A DNA stretch of 64,000 bases from Caulobacter sp. BP25 (GCF_002737755.1 NZ_PEGH01000004.1:62001-126000); one strand, 5' to 3'. Positions 47,258 through 56,319 are shown, counted from the stretch's first letter. A program made the numbers and translations. The notes: generated by a model from the letters alone, not told the origin.

Positions 47258-50137
47258 ATGCTCAAGATCCAGTATCTTGGGGGCGCATCCGCCCTCGTGC
47301 TTCTATTGAACGCCGCGCCTGCGATCGCCCACGCTCAGACCGAGACGGAGGCCAGCAATACAGCGGTCGAGGAAATCGTCGTGACGGGCTCGCGGATCGC
47401 GCGCCGCGACTACGCTTCCGAAAGCCCGATCGTCACGGTGGGCAAGGCCGACATCGAAAAGCTGGGCTCGGTCACCGTCGACACCATCCTTAACCAGATG
47501 CCGCAGTTCGTGCCGTCGGTCAGCAGCACGTCGAACAACCCGTCGAACGGCGGCCAGGCCAACATCGACCTGCGGGGCCTGGGCACCGCGCGCACGATGA
47601 TCCTGCTGGACGGCCACCGCGTGGTGCCGTCGAACGCCGACGGCACGGTCGACGTCAACATCATCCCGGCCGCGTTGATCCAGAACATCGAGGTGATCTC
47701 CGGCGGCGCCTCGGCGACCTACGGCTCGGACGCCCTGGCCGGCGTCGTCAACTTCAAGCTCAACAATAACTTCACCGGTCTGCAGGTGGACGCTCAATAC
47801 GGCGTCACCGAGGAAGGCGATGGCCGCGAGAAGTCCCTGGCCCTGACCGCCGGCGGCAAGTACGCCGAAGGCCGCGGTCACGCCGTCTTCTCGCTTGGCT
47901 ATTCCGAGCGCGGCGCGGTCTATAACGCCTCGCGCGACTTCTCCGCGGTGTCGGGCGCGTCCTCGACCACGCCCTATGGCCGCTACGACGCCACCGGCAC
48001 GAACCTGCCGACCCAAGCCGCCGTCGACGCCGTTTTCGCCAAGTACGGCGTCGCCGCCGGCACGGTGAAGGCCAGCGCCAACCTCGGCTTCAACGACGAC
48101 GGCACGCTGTTCTACAATGGCGTGAACTACAAGGGCTCGACGGCGATCGACTATTCGACGATCCCGGTCAACGGCACCTACAACACCGGCCCGCTGAACC
48201 TGCTGCAACTGCCGCTGCAGCGCTACACCGCCTATGCGGCGACCGACTACCGGATCAACGAGCACGCTCAGTTCTACGGCTCGTTCAACTTCACGCACTA
48301 TGACTCGCAGACGATCCTGGCGCCGGCGCCGGCGGCGAGCTCCACCGGCTTCACCGTCCCGGTCACCAATCCGTTCATCTCGTCTGACCTGGCCACGCTG
48401 CTGGCCAGCCGCGCCGATCCGACCGCCAGCTTCCTGCTGCGCAAGCGCTTCACCGACGTCGGGCCCCGTGTCTCGGAAACCACCTTCAACGTGTTCCAGA
48501 TCGCCGGCGGCGTGCGCGGCGACATCGGCTTCAAGGACTGGACGTACGACGTCTTCGCCTCGTACGGCCGGTCCGAACAGAACGAGACCCAGTCGGGCAA
48601 CATCAGCCACTCGGCGGTCCAGACCCTGCTGAACGCCGCCGACGGCGGCGCCAGCCTCTGCGAAGGCGGCTATGATCCGTTCGGCCTGAACACCCTGTCG
48701 AACGCCTGCCGCTCGTACATCTCGCGCCAGACCAAGAACCGCACGGTCGCCGAACAACAGGTGGTCGAGGCCAACCTGCAAGGCGGACTGTTCGAACTGC
48801 CCGCCGGCGAGGTCCGCGCCGCCATCGGCGCCAGCTACAAGCGCGACACCTACCTGTTCGAGCCCGACAGCCTGCTGTCGACCGGCGACGTCGTCGGCTT
48901 CAACGCCCAGGACGCCATCGACGCCGCGACCAACGTCAAGGAACTGTACGGCGAGCTGCTGGTCCCGGTCCTGAAGGACCTGCCGTTCATCAAGGCCCTT
49001 GACCTGACCGCCGGCTATCGCCTGTCGGACTACGACACCGTGGGCAAGGTCGACGCCTACAAGCTGAACGGCGACTGGGAAGTGGTCGAGGGCTTCCGCC
49101 TTCGCGGCGGCTATCAGCGCGCCGTGCGGGCCCCGTCGATCGGCGAACTCTACTCGCCGCAGAACCAGGGCTATCCGTCGATCAGCGAGGACCCCTGCGC
49201 CTACAACAGCACCTACCGCGCCGGCTCCAACGCCTCGACGGTCCGCGCCCTCTGCCTGGCCCAGGGCGTGCCGTCGGCGATCATCGACAGCTACACCTAC
49301 ACCAACGGCCAGGTGAACGCGCTGAGCGGCGGCAACCCGGACCTGCGGGAAGAAACCGCCGACACCTACAGCATCGGCGCGGTCTGGACCCCGCGCATCG
49401 CCCACCCGTTGCTGGAGCGCCTGTCGATGTCGGTCGACTACTATTCGATCAGCATCAAGAACGCGATCGGCACGATCGACGCCAACACGGCGCTGGACAA
49501 GTGCTACTCGGCCGAGGGCAACCCGACGGGCGCCACCAGCAACTACTATTGCAGCCTGTTCGAGCGGAACAGCCAGACGGGTGAGATCGACACCCTGACC
49601 CTGACCAACCTGAACCTGGCGCAGTACAAGACCTCGGGCGTCGACTTCCAGGTCGACTGGGGCTTTGGCCTGGGCGCCGTGGGCCTCGACGACAGCTACG
49701 GCGCGATCAAGGTCAATGTGATGGGCACGTACCTCGACAGCTTCAAGGTCCAGAGCCTGCCGGGCGAGGGCTTCGCCGAGCTGAAGGGCACCATCGGCAA
49801 CACCCAGATCAGCTCGACCGCCGTCTCCCACCCCGAGTGGAAGTACAACACCTCGGTCAGCTATGTGATCGGTCCGGTCGAGGTTGGCGCCCGCTGGCGC
49901 TACATCGGCGACATGGTCGACGCGTCCGACGCCAGCGAGAAGATCGGCGCGGTCAACTACTACGACCTGAACGCGTCGTGGAACGTCACCGACACCTACT
50001 CGATCCGTGGCGGCGTCACCAACCTGACCAACAAGCAGCCGCCCTACTTCTCGTCCTACGTCCAGGCCAACACTGATCCGTCGACCTACGACGTGCTGGG
50101 CCGCCGCTTCTTCGTGGCGGTGAAGGCCAAGTTCTAG
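47258..50137 (+). CDS. TonB-dependent outer-membrane receptor
   Basis: A 959-residue TonB-dependent transporter. A signal peptide (LLLNAAPAIAHA) precedes the TonB box region VEEIVVTGSRI at about 36-46. The plug domain follows, with NIDLRGLGTARTMILLDGHRVV and GGASATYGSDALAGVVNF, then the 22-strand barrel ending in an aromatic C-terminus (FFVAVKAKF). Such receptors import siderophores, vitamins or oligosaccharides in Caulobacterales; the cargo is not evident and no transport partner is adjacent. A terminator follows at 50167. Confidence 0.93.
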   Translation: MLKIQYLGGASALVLLLNAAPAIAHAQTETEASNTAVEEIVVTGSRIARRDYASESPIVTVGKADIEKLGSVTVDTILNQMPQFVPSVSSTSNNPSNGGQANIDLRGLGTARTMILLDGHRVVPSNADGTVDVNIIPAALIQNIEVISGGASATYGSDALAGVVNFKLNNNFTGLQVDAQYGVTEEGDGREKSLALTAGGKYAEGRGHAVFSLGYSERGAVYNASRDFSAVSGASSTTPYGRYDATGTNLPTQAAVDAVFAKYGVAAGTVKASANLGFNDDGTLFYNGVNYKGSTAIDYSTIPVNGTYNTGPLNLLQLPLQRYTAYAATDYRINEHAQFYGSFNFTHYDSQTILAPAPAASSTGFTVPVTNPFISSDLATLLASRADPTASFLLRKRFTDVGPRVSETTFNVFQIAGGVRGDIGFKDWTYDVFASYGRSEQNETQSGNISHSAVQTLLNAADGGASLCEGGYDPFGLNTLSNACRSYISRQTKNRTVAEQQVVEANLQGGLFELPAGEVRAAIGASYKRDTYLFEPDSLLSTGDVVGFNAQDAIDAATNVKELYGELLVPVLKDLPFIKALDLTAGYRLSDYDTVGKVDAYKLNGDWEVVEGFRLRGGYQRAVRAPSIGELYSPQNQGYPSISEDPCAYNSTYRAGSNASTVRALCLAQGVPSAIIDSYTYTNGQVNALSGGNPDLREETADTYSIGAVWTPRIAHPLLERLSMSVDYYSISIKNAIGTIDANTALDKCYSAEGNPTGATSNYYCSLFERNSQTGEIDTLTLTNLNLAQYKTSGVDFQVDWGFGLGAVGLDDSYGAIKVNVMGTYLDSFKVQSLPGEGFAELKGTIGNTQISSTAVSHPEWKYNTSVSYVIGPVEVGARWRYIGDMVDASDASEKIGAVNYYDLNASWNVTDTYSIRGGVTNLTNKQPPYFSSYVQANTDPSTYDVLGRRFFVAVKAKF

Positions 50138-50166
50138 GTCTTTCGAAACATCCACCCAACTTGACG

Positions 50167-50199
50167 GGCGGGCCCTTCGCGGGGCCCGCCTTTTTCTTT
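50167..50199 (+). terminator. Intrinsic terminator after the TonB-dependent receptor
   Basis: Stem GGCGGGCCC, six-base loop, GGGCCCGCC, then TTTTTCTTT. About 30 bases past the stop. Confidence 0.93.
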
Positions 50200-50438
50200 G
50201 GACGGTGAGTGAAGGAGGCGCGCGCACGGCGGCGCCCTTCCGCCGGTGCGGCCGGCGGGCTTGGGGAGGCGGCGGAGCGTCCGGGCAGGGCCCGGATCAA
50301 TGGGTAGAGGAACACCGTTTCGGCCGAGGCCGGAGCGCTCCGCGCGACCTGTGCTCCGGAGCCCTCGACGCGCGGGGTTTTAACCCGCTTCCGAAAGAGG
50401 CCCCGGGCGGGCGGAGGAAGATGCGTTCCCTCCGGACC

Positions 50439-50461
50439 GCGCGGGCGATTTCAGCCCGCGC
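50439..50461. repeat. Short perfect hairpin
   Basis: GCGCGGGC (50439-50446), a seven-base loop and its complement (50454-50461). Smaller palindromes of similar size lie at about 50372-50388 and 50478-50491, giving three hairpins in 120 bases. No function known. Confidence 0.5.
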
Positions 50462-50616
50462 CTGCCGCGCCTGTCGGAACCCTCGCGGGTTTCTCGCCTT
50501 CGTCCCGGTTTTTCAGGGAGCCCGGTGGAGATCCGTTGCGAGCGGCGGCCATCCAAGGCCCACCGACGAGCGCTTCCCGCTCGATCACCCCCGCCGCTCG
50601 TTCGGTCGCCAGCTGA

Positions 50617-50637
50617 ACGCCCTCCCCCGCGACGGGG
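50617..50637. repeat. 21-base segment identical to 6472-6492
   Basis: Second copy of the shared ACGCCCTCCCCCGCGACGGG-type segment, same orientation. See the entry at 6472. Confidence 0.6.
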
Positions 50638-50768
50638 CGAGGACAAGTATGGGGGCGGTTTTGGGAGCGATGCGTCGATTTTGGCGGCGCTCGTGGGTGG
50701 GAGGCGTAGGGCGTTGAGTTTGTTGGGTTTGGGGATGGTGAACGCTCGTGGGCGGACGGGCACTGAGA

Positions 50769-50813
50769 CCCCTCTCCCTCGGGAGAGGGCGGGGCCCACG
50801 CGCAGCGTGGGAG
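50769..50813. repeat. Left part of a palindromic repeat split by the IS element
   Basis: CCCTCTCCC...GGGAGAGGGCGGGGCCC then GCGTGGGAG, ending at 50813. It aligns with the intact copy at 52042-52104 (opposite orientation). The missing end, AGGGTGAGGGACTA, occurs at 51966-51979, on the far side of the IS element. Confidence 0.85.
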
Positions 50814-50821
50814 CAACCATG

Positions 50822-51775
50822 TCATTGTGCGGGTCGAGTGCGCCAGGGGCGTTGCTGACGGAGGATTAGGTTCGCCGCCTCTATGAGCTTTCGCATGATG
50901 GCGACAAGGACGAGCTTAGGAGGCTTGCCCTTTGAGCGCAGTCGTTCGGCGAAGGCCCTGAAGCCTGTATCGACGCGCTTTGCGGCCAGTGCGGCGATGT
51001 AGACAAGACGCCTGGGGCGAGAGCGCCCGCCCTGGATGAAGCGCTGGCCTTTGTGTTGGCCGCTTTCGCTGTCGAACGGCGCAACGCCGAGCAGGGCGGC
51101 GGCCTTTCCTGGCTCCAGGGCGCCAAGCTCGGGCATGCGGATCAGGACGGCGACGGCCACGACCGGCCCAAAGCCCGGCAGGCTTCGCAGCAGCGCCAGA
51201 CGTTGGGCCAAGTCGGGATGAACCGCCACCAGGGCCAGGATGTCCTTAAGCAGCCGAGCCTTCAGGTTTTCCAGAGAACGGATCCGAGCCTGATAGCTGC
51301 GGATGATGTCCTTCAGCGTCACGTGCTCCAGATAGGTCTTCATCTGGGCGGCCTGATCGCTCATCTGCTCGTAGGCCGTCAGGCGCTCGGCTAGCTGGCT
51401 CAAGCGAGGATCGCTGGCGGCCCTGACCGCGTCGACCTGCGCCGTCGCCGCAGCGATCAGCGCCGCATCGAGACGGTCGTTCTTAGCCTTCATGCGCTTG
51501 AGACGCGCGAACAGCCGAACCTCCAGAGGCTGATGCATCACCACCTCTAGACCCGCAAAGCCCATGGCCTCACGCACCGCCCGTTCGTAGCCTCCGGTCG
51601 CTTCCAGCCCAACGCGCGTGACGCCGTGCGACTTCAGCCAATCCAGCAAGCTTCCGATCCCGGCCGGGCTATTGTTGATCACCAACGTCTCGCTCCGGCC
51701 ATAAAGCGCCACGTCGAGGCGACCCTTCCCCACATCAATCCCGGCGATGATCGTGTTAAGCTTACACCGTTCCAT
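50822..51775 (-). CDS. IS110-family DEDD transposase/recombinase
   Basis: A 317-residue IS110-type recombinase. The RuvC-like DEDD acidic set is visible: Asp14 (AGIDVGK), Glu58 (GLEATGGYE), Asp100 and Asp103 (KNDRLDA). The C-terminal Tnp domain begins near residue 195 (LLRSLPGFGPVVA) and has GVAPFDSESG, with Ser238 aligning with the proposed nucleophilic serine, then GGRSRPRRLVYIAALAA. ATG 51775 is chosen over an upstream in-frame TTG. The gene is complete, so the element may still be active. Its stop lies nine bases from the left boundary. Confidence 0.93.
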   Translation of the reverse strand: MERCKLNTIIAGIDVGKGRLDVALYGRSETLVINNSPAGIGSLLDWLKSHGVTRVGLEATGGYERAVREAMGFAGLEVVMHQPLEVRLFARLKRMKAKNDRLDAALIAAATAQVDAVRAASDPRLSQLAERLTAYEQMSDQAAQMKTYLEHVTLKDIIRSYQARIRSLENLKARLLKDILALVAVHPDLAQRLALLRSLPGFGPVVAVAVLIRMPELGALEPGKAAALLGVAPFDSESGQHKGQRFIQGGRSRPRRLVYIAALAAKRVDTGFRAFAERLRSKGKPPKLVLVAIMRKLIEAANLILRQQRPWRTRPAQ

Positions 51776-51931
51776 GTCCCGTCCTTGTGCTTGCGGACCC
51801 TGTCGTCCCTGCAACCATCCGGGTCTTGAAACGTCGACGAGGGCCCAGCTCCCACGCAGCCCCTAACGGCTCAGGGTGAAACGGCCTCTCTCCGACCGTC
51901 CGCCTGGCGCGCCAACGCCGGGCGGACCTTC
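51776..51931 (-). ncRNA. Predicted IS110 bridge RNA
   Basis: Lies between the right boundary and the transposase start, the known place for IS110-group bridge RNAs. On the minus strand it has a 5' hairpin (GTCCGCC / GGCGGAC, 51898-51927), then a loop whose first part carries TCACCCT (51873-51879) and whose second carries GCGTGGGAG (51849-51857), matching the left and right halves of the occupied target. A later loop has ATGGTTGC (51811-51818) and ACAAG (51784-51788), matching the element's own ends. Transcript limits are estimates. Confidence 0.8.
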
Positions 51932-51965
51932 CGGACACCCACGCCTAACATCCCATCGGCAAACA

Positions 51966-51979
51966 AGGGTGAGGGACTA
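51966..51979. repeat. Right part of the palindromic repeat split by the IS element
   Basis: AGGGTGAGGGACTA continues the repeat interrupted at 50813; joined, the two parts match 52042-52104 (reverse strand) across the insertion point without gaps. Confidence 0.8.
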
Positions 51980-52041
51980 GGCGCTCACCGGATAAGGCGT
52001 TGAAGAAGAGCTGAAGGACTCTGAATTCGCGGCTAACTCAA

Positions 52042-52104
52042 TAATCCCTCACCCTCCCACCGCTTCGCGGCGGGCCCCGCCCTCTCCCAAACGGGAGAGG
52101 GATT
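52042..52104. repeat. Intact palindromic repeat carrying the IS110 target
   Basis: A 63-base palindrome with 8-bp ends AATCCCTC / GAGGGATT and inner hairpins around CCGCTTCGCGG and CCTCTCCCAAACGGGAGAGG. Positions 52046-52060 read CCCTCACCCTCCCAC, the same 15 bases that flanked the occupied site, and this copy is empty. Confidence 0.85.
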
Positions 52105-52120
52105 CCGCCCCAGCCCCCCC

Positions 52121-52157
52121 AAAGCAAAAGGCCCCGGAGATTGCTCTCCGGGGCCTT
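52121..52157 (-). terminator. Intrinsic terminator of tuf
   Basis: Minus strand: stem AAGGCCCCGGAGA, loop GCAA, TCTCCGGGGCCTT, then TTGCTTT; about 33 bases past the tuf stop. Confidence 0.9.
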
Positions 52158-52189
52158 CGCATTGTCAGCCGAAGCTAAGACGGTCGAGA

Positions 52190-53380
<1,191 letters not shown>

Positions 53381-53434
53381 CGTCTCTACCTTCGCGCCGG
53401 CGGCTGGGTTGTTGGGAATAACTCTTTAGGGAGC

Positions 53435-53508
53435 TGGAGCGGGTAGCGGGAATCGAACCCGCATCCTCAGCTTGGAAGGCTGCTGCACTACCATTGTGCT
53501 ATACCCGC
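53435..53508 (-). tRNA. tRNA-Gly (anticodon TCC)
   Basis: 74 bases. Acceptor GCGGGTA / TACCCGC, anticodon loop CTTCCAA, T-loop GGTTCGATTCC, encoded CCA at the 3' end (53435-53437 on the plus strand read TGG). It lies 54 bases upstream of tuf. Confidence 0.95.
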
Positions 53509-53617
53509 CCATCACCCAAAAAATGGGGCTTGCGGGGTCGCGTCGGCTCCCGGTCTCTGGCTCTGGAGCACCCTATCTTTTGCTCAAGCCGCCTACCCTC
53601 GAAACTCACCGCGCGCA

Positions 53618-53702
53618 TGGTGGGGGAAGTAGGACTCGAACCTACGAAGGCTTACGCCAGGGGATTTACAGTCCCCCCCTTTGCCACTCGGGACATTCCC
53701 CC
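53618..53702 (-). tRNA. tRNA-Tyr (anticodon GTA)
   Basis: 85 bases, class II with a long variable arm. Acceptor GGGGGAA / TTCCCCC, anticodon loop CTGTAAA, T-arm GTAGGTTCGAGTCCTAC, encoded CCA. It is 109 bases upstream of tRNA-Gly on the same strand. Confidence 0.95.
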
Positions 53703-53734
53703 AAGCACGCGATGGAGTTCCGAAGCCGGCGGCC

Positions 53735-53769
53735 TTTATCCGCTTCGACGAACGACGGCAAGCCGTCAA
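53735..53769 (-). promoter_or_regulatory. Candidate promoter of the tRNA-Tyr/tRNA-Gly/tuf unit
   Basis: Minus strand TTGACGG (53763-53769), the Caulobacter housekeeping -35 consensus, and GATAAA (53735-53740) downstream. The spacing is longer than ideal, so the -10 assignment is uncertain; a transcript from here would start about 25 bases before tRNA-Tyr. Confidence 0.3.
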
Positions 53770-53875
53770 ACGCCGATGCGAAACAAAAGCTTCTTGGACC
53801 GATGCCGGACGATGCTAAGAGCAGCGCCGGCAGGCCGAGAAGCCCTCGGGGCCCCAAATCGGAGCGCGTCTTATA

Positions 53876-54706
53876 GTGTCCTCTCATTCCGAACGCAACG
53901 ACCGGAAACGCCCTTCTGCACAAGGCGGCGATTTTCGTTCCAAGCCCCGGAAACAAAAAGACTTTTCCAGAGGCCAAGGCGACGCCAAGGACTGGATTTG
54001 GGGGACTCACGCCGTTGAGGCCGCGCTTTCCAACCCTCAGCGGCCCACCCCAAAGCGGCTTCTGGCGACCCCGGATCGCGCCAGCCGACTCGCCCCCGAC
54101 CTGAGGAAACTTGCCTGCCTGCAGGTGATGGAAGGCCAGGAGATCGCCAAGCACCTTCCGCAGGGCGCGGTGCACCAGGGCCTGGCCCTGAAGATCGACG
54201 AGCCCGAGTCGCTGTCGATCGCCGAACTGGCCGCGTCGAACGACGGCTTCCTGGTGATGCTGGACCAGATCACCGACCCGCAGAACATTGGCGCGATCTT
54301 CCGCTCGGCCGCCGCGTTCGGCGCCAAGGGCGTCATCCTGCAGGATCGACATGCGCCGGTTCTCTCCGGCGTGCTGGCCAAGACCGCCGTCGGCGCGGTG
54401 GACAAGGTCCCCTACGCGCGCGTGGTCAATCTCTCTCGCGCGCTCGAGGAACTGGCCGACCTGGGCTGGCGCGCGGTGGCCCTGGCCGGCGAGGCCGAGC
54501 AGACCCTGGACGAGGTTCTGGACGGCGCCCCGACCGTGCTGGTCCTGGGCTCAGAGGGCGAAGGCGTGCGCCGGTTGGTGGCCGAGCATTGCGACACCCT
54601 GGGCAAGATCCCGATGCCGGGCGGCTTCGAGAGCCTCAACGTCTCGGCGGCTGCGGCGATCGCCCTCTATGAAGCCTCCAAGCCGCGCGGCAAGACGGCG
54701 GTCTAG
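53876..54706 (+). CDS. rlmB: 23S rRNA (guanosine-2'-O-)-methyltransferase RlmB (SpoU family)
   Basis: A 276-residue SPOUT methyltransferase expected to methylate 23S rRNA at G2251. It has a basic, low-complexity N-terminus of about 38 residues, the substrate-binding region WGTHAVEAALSNPQR, and the knotted SAM-binding motifs LDQITDPQNIGAIFRSAAAFGA, LVLGSEGEGVR, and IPMPGGFESLNVSAAAAIALYE. GTG 53876 is taken as the start; no strong ribosome binding site is visible. It is divergent from tRNA-Tyr. Confidence 0.93.
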   Translation: MSSHSERNDRKRPSAQGGDFRSKPRKQKDFSRGQGDAKDWIWGTHAVEAALSNPQRPTPKRLLATPDRASRLAPDLRKLACLQVMEGQEIAKHLPQGAVHQGLALKIDEPESLSIAELAASNDGFLVMLDQITDPQNIGAIFRSAAAFGAKGVILQDRHAPVLSGVLAKTAVGAVDKVPYARVVNLSRALEELADLGWRAVALAGEAEQTLDEVLDGAPTVLVLGSEGEGVRRLVAEHCDTLGKIPMPGGFESLNVSAAAAIALYEASKPRGKTAV

Positions 54707-54719
54707 GCGCTTTCTGCCG

Positions 54720-55079
54720 ATGCGGAGGCTCCTGGCCATCATCGCGGCGGCCGTCGTCGCGGTCCAAGGCGGCGACGCCTGGGCCTCCACGGCGCAGACC
54801 CAGGCGCGGCTGGCGACTGCGCGTCCCGTCGCGACTCAGGCGGTCGCCGCGCCTCCTCCGCCAGTGGCCCCCGAACAGCCTACGGCGCCGCCGCAAGCCC
54901 TGGCTCAAGCGCCCAGGCCAGATCTTCCACCGCCCCGGAATCAGACGCCCGCCCCGGCGCGCGCCTCTACGGCGCGAGGCCCAGCCGGGCCGATCCTGCT
55001 GTTTGTCGCCCTGCTGGCGCTCGTCACCGTCGTGCGATGGTTTGCACGGCGCCGCCAATCGACACCCAAGCGCGTTTAG
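54720..55079 (+). CDS. Small Pro/Ala-rich protein with signal sequence and C-terminal membrane helix
   Basis: A 119-residue protein I do not recognise. Residues 1-22 (LLAIIAAAVVAVQGGDAWA) look like a signal peptide; the middle is a Pro/Ala/Gln-rich spacer of about 60 residues; a hydrophobic segment near 95-108 (ILLFVALLALVTVV) is followed by a basic tail RRRQSTPKR. This suggests an envelope-anchored spacer protein with a cytoplasmic tail. ATG 54720 lies 14 bases after the rlmB stop. Confidence 0.6.
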   Translation: MRRLLAIIAAAVVAVQGGDAWASTAQTQARLATARPVATQAVAAPPPPVAPEQPTAPPQALAQAPRPDLPPPRNQTPAPARASTARGPAGPILLFVALLALVTVVRWFARRRQSTPKRV

Positions 55080-55137
55080 GCCCTGAGCGACCGTTTTGCG
55101 TCTTGCATCGACCCGCGCGTCATCCCATTGAGGGCGC

Positions 55138-55878
55138 ATGTTCGACACGCTGATGGCTAACCTGGACAGCTTCCAGGGCCCCCTCATGGCCCTGCTGCAA
55201 GTCCTGATGATCGACCTCGTCCTGGCCGGCGACAACGCCGTGGCCGTAGGCCTCGCCGCCGGCGGCCTGCCGCCCAAGGAGCGCAAGAAGGTCATTCTGT
55301 ATGGCCTGGGCGCGGCTGTCGTTCTGCGGATCAGCTTCGCGCTGATCACCACCTGGCTGTTGGGCGTCATCGGCCTCTTGCTGGCCGGCGGCTTCCTGCT
55401 GCTGTGGGTCTGTTGGAAGATGTGGCGCGAGCTGCGCGAGCAGGCCTCGCACGACCAGGCCGACGCCATGGCCATGATCGATTCCGACCCCACCACCGAG
55501 CCCCGCGCGCGTCAGGCAAAGTCGTTCAAGTCAGCCTTCATCCAGGTGCTGATCGCGGACGTCTCGATGTCGCTCGACAACGTGCTGGCCGTGGCTGGCG
55601 CGGCGCGCGAGCATCCGGCGATCCTGATCTTTGGTCTGCTGCTGTCGATCGTGCTGATGGGCCTGGCCGCCACCGCCATCGCTGGCCTGCTGCAGAAGCA
55701 TCGCTGGATTGGCTTCGTCGGCCTGGTGATCGTGCTCTATGTCGCCGTCCACATGATCTGGGAGGGCCACCGCAGCGTGGTGATGGACCTGAACCAGACC
55801 GGCGCCTACAACGCCGCTGCGCCCGCGCCGCTGGACATCAGCCCAGACGAAGTGGCCAAGCACAACCGGTATAGATAG
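55138..55878 (+). CDS. TerC-family integral membrane protein
   Basis: A 246-residue inner-membrane protein of the TerC/YjbE family. The two conserved repeats are DLVLAGDNAVAVGLA in the first half and DVSMSLDNVLAVAGAA in the second, with acidic residues in helices as in putative metal-ion exporters. A manganese role is known for some relatives; no riboswitch is visible in the short 58-base gap upstream. Confidence 0.88.
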   Translation: MFDTLMANLDSFQGPLMALLQVLMIDLVLAGDNAVAVGLAAGGLPPKERKKVILYGLGAAVVLRISFALITTWLLGVIGLLLAGGFLLLWVCWKMWRELREQASHDQADAMAMIDSDPTTEPRARQAKSFKSAFIQVLIADVSMSLDNVLAVAGAAREHPAILIFGLLLSIVLMGLAATAIAGLLQKHRWIGFVGLVIVLYVAVHMIWEGHRSVVMDLNQTGAYNAAAPAPLDISPDEVAKHNRYR

Positions 55879-55899
55879 CCAGAACAAGGCAACAGAGCC

Positions 55900-56319
55900 T
55901 CAGCGCCCTGGCAGCGGCGGCATGTCCAGCCGTCGCAGATCGGCCATCCGGGCATAGAGCCGCAGGATCGCGTGATGTCGCGCGGTGTCGCCCTGGGCCT
56001 CGACCGCCTCGTGCAGGCCGATCAGCGCCAGCCGCAGGCGCGCGTTCGCCGCGTCCAGCGCCGCCAGGGACAAGTCATCGGTCCCCATCAGCGCCTCGAC
56101 CGCGTAGTCCCTCGCCGCCTCGTTCAGCAACGCCTGGATCGCCGCGTTCTCGGTGACTCGCGCGGCGATGCCGCGCTCGGCCTCCTGAGCGGCCAACAGC
56201 GATAAAAGCGCCACCACCGCCACCTTGCCCGCCATGAACTCGCCCTGCTGCTCGGGCGGCGGCGGGTCGATCATGCACATGAAGTTGCCGACCAGGATGT
56301 CGGGCAAGCTGGGCGTCAT
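55900..56319 (-). CDS. Uncharacterised alpha-helical protein
   Basis: A 139-residue protein starting PSLPDILVGNFMCMIDPPPPE, then mostly alpha-helical (GKVAVVALLSLLAAQEAERG, LIGLHEAVEAQGD). No family recognised. ATG 56319 overlaps the stop of the phosphotransferase gene upstream (ATGA), so it is the third gene of an operon with 56316-57341 and 57338-58444 and probably shares their function. Confidence 0.65.
   Translation of the reverse strand: MTPSLPDILVGNFMCMIDPPPPEQQGEFMAGKVAVVALLSLLAAQEAERGIAARVTENAAIQALLNEAARDYAVEALMGTDDLSLAALDAANARLRLALIGLHEAVEAQGDTARHHAILRLYARMADLRRLDMPPLPGR

Larger units (their letters stand above)
50138..50821. other. Gene-free, hairpin-rich region left of the IS element
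   Basis: About 680 bases after the receptor stop, ending at the transposase stop. It holds the receptor terminator, three short hairpins at 50371-50491 (including a perfect 8-bp stem at 50439-50461), the 21-base copy at 50617-50637, and the left part of the repeat split by the IS. The frames here do not look like proteins. Confidence 0.65.
50814..51967 (-). mobile_element. IS110-family insertion sequence
   Basis: A 1,154-base element, limits set by comparison with the intact repeat at 52042-52104: host sequence resumes on both sides and shares the dinucleotide AG (CT in the transposase sense) at 50812-50813 and 51966-51967. There are no long terminal inverted repeats and no target duplication beyond the two-base core, as expected for IS110. 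It contains one transposase gene and a 190-base upstream non-coding segment with a bridge RNA. Interior appears intact. Confidence 0.87.

Noticed and set aside
47303..50227. 974-codon frame antisense to the TonB-dependent receptor
   Set aside because: High-GC sequence keeps the antisense frame open by chance; the translation is a low-complexity Val/Asp/Arg/Ala mix with no motif, while the sense strand is an obvious receptor.
50205..50717. 170-codon frame in the gap left of the IS
   Set aside because: Arg/Ser/Gly/Pro low complexity across hairpins; no homology, no ribosome binding site.
51776..51814. TTG start at 51814 for the transposase
   Set aside because: It would extend translation into the bridge RNA region; ATG 51775 begins the conserved domain.
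55080..55137. Manganese (yybP-ykoY) riboswitch before the TerC gene
   Set aside because: Only 58 bases are available upstream, and no such structure is visible.
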